From the NCBI RefSeq assembly GCF_001659605.2, contig NC_035173.2, forward strand, positions 15,927,003-15,991,002: DNA of 64,000 nucleotides, read 5' to 3'. The first letter of the stretch is position 1; each line of letters begins with the position of its first letter. Source of the DNA: Manihot esculenta. Lineage: Eukaryota; Streptophyta; Magnoliopsida; Malpighiales; Euphorbiaceae. This document shows positions 23,242-33,836 of this stretch, in pieces. A program made the position numbers and the translations under genes. Below the pieces are notes generated by a model. It was not told the DNA's origin. It searched no databases and saw nothing but the letters and a program-made list of their open reading frames with translations.

Positions 23242-26200
23242 TCCCCCCTCAAACTATGCCGAGGTTGGAGACATAGTTTGTGTCGAAAGAACGCAAGACG
23301 AGCCTTAGGAACTGATTTAGTGAATACATCAGCTAGCTGACAAGTGGAAGGAATATGTTGAGTAATAAGAGCCCCTTAAGCTACCCGCTCTCTTACATAG
23401 TGGTAATCCAACGCAATATGTTTACTTCAAGCGTGAAACACTGGATTGACTGTGAGGAATAGAGCACTGACATTGTCTGCAAAAAGTTTCGGTGGGTGTG
23501 GAGGAAAAATCCGAAGATCAGATAGAATATATCCAAGCCATGTAAGCTCAGCTGCTGTATGAGCCATGGCACGGTACTCAGCCTCTGTACTGGACCGAGC
23601 AATTGTGGACTGCTTCTGCGCACACCAGGAAATGATATTCGAGCCTAGGAATGTGCAATAGCCTGTAGTTGACCGTCGCGTCGTCGGACAGCATGCCCAA
23701 TCTGCATCAGAAAAGGTAGAAAGAGCAAGTGTAGTATCGGAACGAAGATTGAGACCATAATGTATCGTGCCCTTTAAATAACGCAAGATGCGACGAACAT
23801 ATTTCAGATGAGCATGAGTAGGTGAATGCATGAATTGGGACACAAAATTTACACTAAAAGACAAGTCAGGTCTGGTTAAAGTGAGGTATTGCAAGGACCC
23901 GACAATGCCCCGAAAAGATGTTGGATCGGAAAGTGGTTCAGAATCAATTGGCGGATTGTGTTTAAGGTCTAATGGAGTGGGCATTGGCTGACAATCAACC
24001 ATCTGGGCACGCTCCAAAATGGAGTAGGCATAATGCGTCTGTGATAAATGAAGTCCAGTGGCTGTGGTATCCACTTTAACACCCAAGAAATGATGGATTG
24101 GTCCCAAGTCTTTCAAGGAGAATTCTGCGTGTAACACCTGAATAAAATCATCAACAAGAGCTACAGACGAACCCGTGAGTAGCATATCGTCAACATAAAC
24201 CAAAAGCACTAATATCTCATTAGAACAATAAAAAACAAATAATGAAGGATCCGCCAAACTGCAAAAGAAACCATAAGCAATGAGAAACTTACTTAACCGG
24301 TCAAACCAGGCACGAGGAGCCTGCTTGAGTCCATAGAGAGCTCGTTTTAACTTACACACATGCGTTGGCTTGTCCGGATTTTTCATCCCTGGTGGTTGCT
24401 CCATGAACAAATCCTCAGTAACATAACCATGCAAAAAAGCATTTGTAACATCTAACTGCCTTATTGGCCATTTTTTAACTAAAGCAACAGTTAAAACAGT
24501 ACGAATCGTGCCAGGTTTGATAACGGGTGAATAAGTTTCAGTGTAGTCGACGCCATCCAGTTGATGGAATCCTTTGGCTACTAACTGAGCCTTTAGTCGG
24601 TCTAACGTGCCATCTGGTTTAATTTTGGCTTTAAACACCCATTTACAACCTATTATATGCAACCCGTCCCTGTAAGGAACAAGGTCCCAAGTATTATTCC
24701 TGTGTAAAGCATCTATTTCAGTAACCATGGCTTGACGCCAACCATCATGTGCAAGTGCTGCCTTAACAGTCTTAGGCTCTCTAGGAATAGAGTTCAACAA
24801 GGTAACAGACAACGCATAGCGCGGATTTGGTTTGACAATTCCTAATTGTGACCGTGTGACCATAGTGTGTCTAGGAGCTGAGTTAATGATAGTCATACCT
24901 GCTGGGACTGCAACTGCAGTATCGTCGGAGGGAGCAGCAGCAGAACATTGTATATCGACAGAAGCTGGTGCAGGAGATTGGTGGCTGCCTAGTGCTACAT
25001 TTGAAACTTCGTCGATATGCTCAGTCTCCGTAGCACTTGAATGGAAGTCTGGACTGGCAGGTACAGCAGGAGCAACGATAGCTAAAGGAACAGCCTCTGC
25101 TGCCGTAACCGGGTCTGAGACATCTGAGTCTAGTAGCAACTGCGGTTCTGCTGCAGATAAACCAGCAGTCGCTGCTGCCGTAACCGGTTTTGAGGCAACT
25201 GAATCTAGCAGCAAACGTGGTTCTGCAGTCGGTAAACCTGCAATATTTGGAGATTCCTGCACAAAACTAGGAGAAACATCTGAATGAGCATCATTATTAG
25301 GGGCAGAAAGAGTATTAAAAGCACTATCAACATGTAACTCATGAGTAGCGTCAGTCGTATCACTAGAAGAAGGGAAAGGAGTAATCTCATTCAAAACATT
25401 TTGTGGAGGAAGATCAGAAGTGCCAGGTGATTCTGCAAGACCCTGCACACATGAAACTGTTAAAATAGGACTAGACTCGTTGTCTGAAGTTGCCTCGTCT
25501 ACACTAGAAGTGGAACTTGAATTAACCCAAGGATTCATAACCTGTGACACATATAACGAATCCATAACAGAAGACTTATAAGGAAATATTTGTTCATCAA
25601 AACTTACATGCCTGGAAATAATAAATTTCCTTGTTGTCGGATTATAGCACTTATACCCCTTGTGTCTATCACTATAGCCAACAAACACGCAAAGACAAGA
25701 CTTTGGATCAAATCTGTGACTTTTAGTATCCCAAATATAAGGAAAACATTTAGACCCAAACACATGCAAGGAACTATAGTCAAAATCATACCCATTCAAC
25801 ATGTAAAACGGTGTGTTATGTTGTAAAGAATCAGAAGGTAAGCGATTAAGTAAAAACACAGCAGTTTGAAACGCTTCAACCCATAAAAATAAAGGTAAAT
25901 GACCATGAAATAACATAGTCATACCTAACTCGCGAATGACTCGATGACGCCGTTCTACCATGCCTGTTTGTTCAGGCGTATATGGACACGAAATTTGATG
26001 TTTTATACCATTAGCAAGAAAATGAGATGACAAAGCAGAATTAACAAATTCACTCCCTCCATCTGAATGAAAAACTTTAATATTTTTGCCAAATTGTCTA
26101 AACACAAACTTCTCAAAAGCAAGAAAGGTAGCAAAGAAATCAGACTTTTGTTTTAATGGAATGATCCAACAATATTTGATAAAATCGTCAACAAAGCATG

Positions 26201-27839
26201 CATAATATCTAAATTTTTCAATCGACAAAACATGGGCAGGACCCCACAGATCACAATAAATTTTATCAAAAGCACATGAACTAGAATGAACAGAACTGCT
26301 AAAAGGAAATCTACTTAATTTTCCTAACTGGCAACTATCACACATATTTTTTATTTGAACAGAACCTCTAACATCTATTAACCTCTTATTACTTAAAGTA
26401 GAAACTGCGGACGCTTGAGGATGTCCTAAACGCTGGTGCCAAATAACTGTTGTGCCTGCTTTAAAACGGTTGGAAAAATAAGCTTTGGGAGTTGCAGACA
26501 AGGTATAAAGATTATGCTTCTTTGGTCCTGTTAGTAGGATTTGTCCCGTTTTCTGGTCCTTCACACAAACAGACTTATTAGAAAACTCACAATTAACAGG
26601 AAAATCATCAGTTATTTGGCTAATGGAAAGCAAATTCTGTTTTAAATCAGGTACAACTAAAACATCAGAAACAGGCAAACAATGCTTTTGCTTAATGCTA
26701 GTACTACCTATACCATTTATAGACAAGGAAGACCCATCACCAATAGCAATAGAATCCATACCAGAATACTCTTTAAAATTGTCTAAAATAAATTTGTTAC
26801 CTGTCATGTGATGAGACGCACCTAAGTCGGCAATCCAGTCAGCATCTACTACTCCGTTGTCCAGAGTAAGTGCAGCAAGAGCTTGAGGTAGATTTTCTTG
26901 AGGTGATTTAGGAATCCACCAGCAAATTTTGGCGATATGCCCAGGTTTGCCACAGTATTGGCAGACTTCATCTTTGTAAAGTTCACGTTCTTCTGCAGTC
27001 ATACGTCGGTGCCCAGAGGGAGGTGTACGACGTTGAGTAGTTGAGTTTCCTCTTCTCTGATTTTGACCACGAGGTTGTTGCGCTTGGAAGCCTCGTCCTT
27101 GAGAAGTAAAATTTGAGCGCCGACTGGAACTGGAATTTGGTTGTCTTTGTTGATTTCCATAGAATGCAACGTGGGACGAAATTTGACCCATAGAGGCATC
27201 AGACTGACTTATAAACCAAGTTCTTCGTTGCTCTAAACTCTTCAACTGAGAGATCAGTTCTGTAAAAGTCGGTCTTGGAGGCTTAAGCATGGTAGTAGTA
27301 AAATCTTCGAACTGAGGCCCCAGACTTGTAAGAAGGCAGAATACCTTTTCGTTGTCTGGAACTGTTTTCCCAATCGCGGCAAGGTTATCGCAGATTTCTT
27401 TGAAAAGCCGCAGATGTTCTGTTATCGTTTTACTTTCATCTTTGCGAAAGTAGGATAGTTGTTGTTGTAGATTAAACTCTCTTTCCTAGGAGTCTTGAGC
27501 ATAAGCATCTTTCAGAGCTTCCCAAACAGTCTTTACTGTTTCCAGACCGATAACGAGCCCTAGAGATTCTTCGCTTAGGGTTCCATAAATCCACCTACGA
27601 AGTAATCGATCTGATTTCTGCCACGCTTTGAAATTATCAGAAAGCTGAGGCTGATAATTTTCGGGAATTGGTGAGGGAGCAGCCACAAATTTTTGGTCTT
27701 CTGGAAATTTTGCCGTCAGATGATCGGACAGATCTTGGCTCTCAGCTAGGCTTAGCAACTGAGCCCTCCATAAGGGGTAATTCGTTTGTTTTAGCTTTAA
27801 GGTAACAAAATTTGTAACATTTAAGGAGGAGGAAGCCAT
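23202..27839 (-). pseudogene. Copia gag-pol polyprotein, one frame with three nonsense codons
   Basis: The frame opens at ATG 27839 (MASSSLNVTNF) and stays in register to a final stop at 23202-23204, inside the 3' LTR. Three internal stops break it: TAG at 27486-27488, TGA at 23427-23429 and TAA at 23376-23378. Each is one C-to-T change from a Gln or Arg codon that would fit. Domains in order: gag; the zinc knuckle CQYCGKPGHIAKIC (about 26930-26972); protease with WIADLGASHHM (Leu where Ser or Thr is usual after the catalytic Asp); integrase (HQRLGHPQ, CDSCQLGK, DLWGPA, HSDGGSEF, VERRHR); RT (CKWVFKAKIKPDGT, YVDDML at about 24181-24198); and RNase H (DADWA, STEAEYRAMA). The uninterrupted part from 27290 to 23427 is 1287 codons. 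Confidence 0.95.
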
Positions 27840-27893
27840 TTCGTGAGAAGAGAAAAAAAAACTTTTGGAGAAGAAGAAGGCGGATACGAACCC

Positions 27894-27905
27894 GCTCTGA
27901 TACCA
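27894..27905 (-). promoter_or_regulatory. Primer-binding site of the copia element (initiator tRNA-Met)
   Basis: The minus strand reads TGGTATCAGAGC immediately after the 5' LTR, the complement of the 3' end of plant initiator tRNA-Met. It would prime minus-strand DNA synthesis. Confidence 0.9.
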
Positions 27906-28208
27906 ACAAGAGAATAGGAAAAATGGCGAAAATGATTTTATAAAAATGAATTAATTCATGTATTCCTCAATGTTAAACAGAGGCACAATACTCTGTTTAA
28001 ATAGATTACAAAAATAACTACATAGCTAGAAGTACGGCACAATATATTGTTAGACTACCATATGTAACAGAACGTATAACTCGTAGAACTCTAAATTACT
28101 GAAAATCAGCAGAATCAATTACCAACCTTATCTCTCCAGGCTCAAGTCCTGTAGTCAGCCTTATTACTCCAAGGGGTGAACAAATCCTTATCACTCCCTT
28201 GGTCAATA
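27906..28208 (-). repeat. 5' LTR of the minus-strand copia element
   Basis: 303 bp, the partner of 22938-23241. It ends at the AGAAG target duplication (28209-28213) on its outer side and at the primer-binding site on its inner side. Confidence 0.9.
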
Positions 28209-28213
28209 AGAAG

Positions 28214-31200
28214 AACTGGAAATGGGAGCGGGTTATGGGGAGGGTCACTCGAGGCGATGGTGGAGAATGTAAGGGGTGTCTCTGTTTAGCTAAAACGGCA
28301 AGAAGGAGTGTGTTTTGGGAGAGAGTGAAACTAGACGATTCCAGTTTAATCCCTCATAAATCCTATGGAGAATAAAAGTTAACTGTGTAAACGAAATTTA
28401 CCTAAGTCTTAAAAAATTTAAATTTAATTTATTAAAATTTTTTTAATTTAAATTACTCATTTGGAATTAAATAGAATATTAATAAATTTAAATTTCATTT
28501 AATAAAGGAGTCTAGGGGAATGAAACTTTTTTCAATGTAATTTTAAATATTTTATGAATAATTTAATTTATTTAAATATATAATAAATTTTAAATTAAAA
28601 TTAATAAATTTAAAATTAAATAATATTAATTAAATAAATAAATATATATATATTATTTTATAAACTTATAAAAAAAAATTTAAATTTTAATGATTCAAAT
28701 ATATGTAAATTTTAGAATATAATTAAATTATATAGAGTTGAATATTAAAAAATTTAAATTTTATTTATAAAAGTATATGTAAAGTTTAAATTTAGTTCTC
28801 TTATGATATTAATTTTAATATAATGAAAATACACATTAACCCGTTCGCAAACCTGTTTATGAATTTAAAAATAAATTAAAAAGTTTGTTTATAAATTTAA
28901 AAATAAATTGAACTTACGAGTATTGACAAATTTAATGTTATTGAGTTTAAATTTGACTCATTTATTAAATGAAATTTAAATTTAAATTTAAATTTAATTA
29001 ATTATAAAATCGAATTGAATCAGATTAAATTTTTATTGAATTAAAAATCAAATAGTTCAAGAGGGTTAAACTAAATGATTAAAAATTAAGGAAAAGAATA
29101 TGAGGATTAGCATTTAATAAGACATTTTATTTTCATTTCTTTATTTTTGAAAATGAATTACTCTATGGCTAATTGGGTTACAGAACGAAAAATGATAAAA
29201 ATAGCTATAGGTATTCAAGGTAGTTTATCGGTTTACACTTATAATGTTTTTGATCGATTTAAAAATTTTAAAGGAGCAAACAGATTTAATAAAATGAATT
29301 CTATCACTCTAATTTAATTAAATTTGAAAGGTGAATTTTCTTTTAGATGGGTTAATAAATTTAATAGGTATTTTCCTTTAAATTTTTATTTTCTCAATAT
29401 AATCTAATCTAATAAACTAAACTAAAGTTTTTTTTTTTTTTTTTAATGAATCAAGGTTAAATAGATATTTTCTTTTGAATCATCTCACTCTAATTTAATT
29501 AAAATGAAATCATCCAGTTGAAATTAAGACATAAAAAGTAAAAACGGATTCAATAAGTATTTTCTTTTGAATCGTTGTTAATAAATTATTTTTTAAAAAA
29601 TTAATTAAAATATTTTTTTAAAAAAATAATTATTACGGACTCAGTTTGCGATTTCCTTTGAATCGTGATGCTCCAACATAAATTAATTTAAAGAAATAAA
29701 ATTAAAATTTTTAAGATGAGTAGATGATCACCTATCTTTAAATTGTAAATAGAAAAATATTTATAAGAGGAAAATGCTTAAAAACACTCATAAATTAGTT
29801 TGGAGTAAGTGAATTTGAATAAATTAGAAAAATATGGTATTTTATTTTTATTTTTAATAATTTTTATTTAAAAAAAAAAACAATATGAATTCGAATAGGC
29901 TTGTTTTTGGGGGACAATCATGATTGAAGCTAAAATAATAAAATTAAAAATAATAGGAGCAAGAGATTGGGAAATTAAAAAGGAGTAAGAGGTCTTAGCG
30001 CTTTCTTTGAATCATTTCACTTCATTTAAATTAAAGTAAAAAGAATAATAACAAAATTAATTTTTTTAAGAGGAATTAAGAAGTTGGATCTATCTTACTC
30101 CAGCTTAAAATAATGACGACATGAAATTAAAAAATGATTGGGTTAAAATAATTTACATATGTTTTCTTTTAGATCTTTTAAAAAGTAAATCAGCAAAAAT
30201 TAAATTCCAACTAATATAAAATTCAAACTTAATTTTAAAATTAAATCAAATCATCATTTTTATAATATATTTTTAATTCTATAAATTATGAGTTAATTAA
30301 ATATTGTTTGGTACATATACTAAAAAATAAGTTTTTTACAATAATAACAATTAAATCATTATGATAAGTTATGTATAGAAATTTATAGAAGATATATTTT
30401 TTATTTTGTTAATTTTTTATACTATAAATTATTTTTCTTGTAAAAATTATTTTTTTTCCTATAAAAGTAGATCTAATTCTATTTTTACATTTATTGAAAA
30501 AAAGTATAGGTAACATAATTAAAGCAATAAATATTATTTGATATTTAATTGATATTACCAAATTAAACAATTTAAATTACTAAATTCTTTTTAAAATTGA
30601 TCAATTTTATTTTTAATACTGAGTGTAATAGTAAATTAATAAATAAATTATGCTTTGAAAAAAATAAAATGGCTTTAATAAATGAAAAATTAAAGTAAAT
30701 TTATATTTATAAAACAGAACAGTATCAAAATTTGCGCCCCTTAAGTTTGAAATCCTGTCTTCGCCACTCATTCCATTTGAAAAATATTTAAAAGTAAAAA
30801 ACTTATATATAATTAAAGAAAATGTAAAGAAATAAATATAAATTTTAAAAAATTATTGAATATATATTTGATTAAATAAGTATATTATTTTAATGTATCT
30901 ATTTACATAATATAAAAAATAAAATAATATTATGTATAATGTAAAATAAAATAAAATAATATTTTTCAAATAAAAAAATTTAAATTTAGTTATTTAATAA
31001 TTTAACTTTATTTATATATTAATTTTAAATCACACAAATTTATAAAATAATTTATTTTAAAAATAAAAAATCAAACAAAAACTGAATTGAATTGCTCATT
31101 CAAACTGTTTGATTTTGATTCTAGTTTAGCGAAGAAAAAACTGTAACTGGCTTTTACTATAAAGTTTTAAATCATTTCAAAAATCAAAATTTATTGATTG

Positions 31201-31623
31201 ATTGTGTTCTGAATTTAATTAGTCTAATTCACGACCTGAACCGAATAGATAACAAATCTCTTTACCTAATATTTACTATCTAATATTTATTATTTTTATT
31301 AATAACATAATACTAAACTCCTTTGATGTATAGTCATAATATTAATTTAACTTTTCATTATAAATTTAAATTAAATTATAAATAATTATATTTTTAATGA
31401 TTATATTATAATTTTAAATAGTATTATTTTTAGAAAAATTATAATTAATAAATATATTTTAAATTTATAAAATATAAAATTAACATAAATATTTATGATG
31501 TGAAACTCTAGATTAATAATATAATTTAAAATTTCAATACAAAATAATATTAGGTTACATGTTAAAATTAATTTTCAAACGTTGTATTATATTCTTAATA
31601 ATAAATACATAACAATATATATA
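28214..31623. other. Right flank of the copia insertion, then AT-rich spacer
   Basis: 28214-28340 continues the GC-richer host segment seen left of the copia element. From about 28380 to 31623 the DNA is very AT-rich, with long A- and T-runs and no credible coding frame. Nothing recognisable was found. Confidence 0.6.
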
Positions 31624-32589
31624 AGGGAAAATTACTTTGTAGTCCCTGAGGTTTAATGTAATTAACACTTCTGTCCCTCTATTTTGGCGACCCAACACTT
31701 AAGTCCCTCACTTTCTCTTCCGTCCAAATTCGTAGTCCTTCCGTCCAAAATAGCCGTTTGGGACACGTGAATTGACAAAATTAACCCTCCTCCTCCTCCT
31801 CTTCTTCTTCTTCTTCTTCTTCTTCTTCTTCTTCTTCTTCTTCTTCTTCCTACCCAGCAACTTTTTCTCTTTCTTCTTCTTCTTCCTACCCAGCAACTTT
31901 TTCTCTTTCTTCTTCTTCTTCCTACCCAGCAACTTTTTCTCTTTCTTCTTCTTCTTTCTTCTTCTTCTTCTTCTTCTTCTTCTTCTTCTTCTTCTTCTTC
32001 TTCTTCTTCTTCTTCTTCTTCTTCTTCTTCTTCTTCTTCTTCTTCTTCCTACCCAGCAACTTTTTCTCCTTCTTCTTCTTCTTTCTTCTTCTTCTTCTTC
32101 TTCCTACCCAGCAACTTCTTCTTCTTCTTCTTCCTACCCAGCAACTTTTTCTTCTTCTTCTTCCTACCCAGCAACTTTTTCTTCTTCTTCTTCTTCTTTC
32201 TTCTTCTTCTTCCTACCCAGCAACTTTTTCTTCTTCTTCTTCTTCTTCTTCTTCTTCTTCTTCTTCTTCTTCTTCTTCTTCTTCTTCTTTTTCCTACCCC
32301 AGCAACTTTTTCTTCTTCTTCTTCTTCTTCTTCTTCTTCTTCTTCTTCTTCTTCTTCTTCTTCTTCTTCTTCTTCTTCTTCTTCTGGAATTTCACATTGA
32401 AAGAAGGGTATTTTTGGAAAAAATCATCACATCTCACTTTTGACTCTTTGACCAAACGGTTTAAATGGACGGAAGGACTACGAATTTGGACGGAAGAGAA
32501 AGTGAGGGACTTAAGTGTTGGGTCGCCAAAATAGAGGGACAGAAGTGTTAATTACGTTAAACCTCAGGGACTAAAAAGTAATTTTCCCT
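31624..32589. mobile_element. Non-autonomous inverted-repeat element with TTC-rich core (966 bp)
   Basis: The first 123 bp (31624-31746) and the last 123 bp (32467-32589) are inverted copies with only two visible mismatches, beginning AGGGAAAATTAC. Weaker similarity extends to the phrase CCGTTTGG on each arm. The flanks share ATATATA, compatible with a 7-9 bp target duplication but ambiguous in AT-repeat DNA. No transposase is present. Long arms and a possible 9-bp duplication suggest a Mutator-like or foldback-type element; that is an inference. Confidence 0.8.
31796..32385. repeat. (TTC)n/(GAA)n tracts interleaved with a 17-bp spacer phrase
   Basis: Nearly pure TTC repeats, the longest at about 31957-32046, 32225-32290 and 32311-32385. 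They are broken by nine copies of CCTACCCAGCAACTTTTTCT or close variants, starting near 31849, 31885, 31921, 32048, 32103, 32133, 32163, 32212 and 32293. Long Phe/Leu/Ser or Lys/Glu frames across it are artefacts of the repeat. Confidence 0.95.
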
Positions 32590-33368
32590 ATATATAATAA
32601 TAATAAAATAAAATAAAATCGTCAAGAAATTACTAATCTAAATAAGATGTCATTTTTTATGCAATACAAAATTAAATAAATTTCTCACTAGAATTTTATT
32701 AATCAAATAATATAATTGTTCATGAAAAAATGATTTTTAGCCAAACAGTTAAACATTTTTCAACATAAATTAATTCCAAACCATAATTCTAGTCGTAAAA
32801 TGATTAACTGCAGTGTAGGAAAAATTCTTGAGCAACTAGTTAAACTTTCCTCGGGATTACAATAAAAAAATTTTTTTTAATGAATTAGAAGAACTACTAC
32901 TCCCAATAGATCGTACAATTTTTATTATTAATAAAATTGAGCCTGATTAATTTCAAATAAATCTAATAAAATATTAAAATAACAAAATAATAAAATGTAT
33001 TTTATTATGATTCAGTCAGTTATACGATCTAAAAATGGATTGCAATCAGGCCACGTGAAATTTTTTTTTTTCAACTCTATTATTCTTTTGCTTTCTCTGG
33101 GCTTTGTTAGTTCATGTTCAAGTCTTTTTGGTAAATTCCATGTGTTCCAAGCTTAATTATCTTGTTGCTTATTGATTTGCAAAGTTTGGTGAATACTCTT
33201 TCGTGCATGTTTTTATACTTTTCAAACATAGTTTTCATCTTGAATACTTTTTTTTCACCTATGGTAATTTGATATTATATGATTCAGAAGTGGATCTCGA
33301 GTTTCGTAGCTAGTGTATCCAAAAATATTATAGCTCTCATTTGATTTAATTTATTAAAAAGTAATGCC
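32590..33368. other. AT-rich spacer
   Basis: No coding frame with recognisable domains and no clear repeat. It ends at the CTTTA target duplication of the copia element. Confidence 0.5.
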
Positions 33369-33373
33369 CTTTA

Positions 33374-33836
33374 TGTTGTAAAATTAGTTTAAATTTCAAA
33401 AGATTTTATAGTCATTAAAGATTTTATGGTCGTTGAAGATTTCATGGTAATTAGAGATTTTATGATCGTTGAAGATTTTATGATAATTAAAGATTTTATG
33501 GTCATTAAATATTTTATTTATGAGATTTAAATATAATATTAAATATGACCGTTATGATTTTATTTCAAAATTCTTATAACCATATATAGCGGTCAAGTTT
33601 TCCACAATAAAAAGTCTTCGTCTTTACAAAGATATTCACTCCCCATTTTCTACTTGATTCTTTCTTTTCTCTGTGTTATCTGCTGAGTTATAAATCATAG
33701 ATAAATTCTTGTTGTCCTGATTCTGGGAATAAAATCCCAGAAGAACATGTTTAATCCTGGGGGATCACAAAATAAATCCTTAAGGACAGTGTTCAACACG
33801 ACTCAGGTTTTATTGTTTTACCCAATATTTACAATA
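33374..33836 (+). repeat. 5' LTR of the old copia element
   Basis: 463 bp. It contains six copies of an 18-bp AGATTTTATGGTCATTAA-type unit (about 33400-33515), where the 3' LTR has five. A TATATA box-like site lies near 33583. At 33721-33742 there is a hairpin with an AATAAA-containing loop. The last bases (ACAATA) are mutated relative to the 3' copy (TCAACA). Confidence 0.9.

Larger units (their letters stand above)
22938..28208 (-). mobile_element. Ty1/copia retrotransposon, nearly intact
   Basis: Two closely similar short LTRs (22938-23241 and 27906-28208) bound a gag-pol frame. The flanks carry the 5-bp repeat AGAAG (22933-22937 and 28209-28213). On the minus strand the primer-binding site TGGTATCAGAGC abuts the 5' LTR. 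A purine tract (GAGGGGGGA) abuts the 3' LTR. The domain order gag, protease, integrase, RT, RNase H defines Ty1/copia; the gag and RT resemble the Ale/Retrofit type, which is a tentative call. Only three stop codons disable the frame. Confidence 0.95.

Noticed and set aside
24832..25287. 151-codon plus-strand frame
   Set aside because: It is antisense to the Ala/Ser/Pro-rich linker between integrase and RT of the copia polyprotein; a composition shadow.
31772..32443. 223-codon Phe/Leu/Ser open frame
   Set aside because: It is the direct translation of TTC tracts; no domain and no coding signal outside the repeat.
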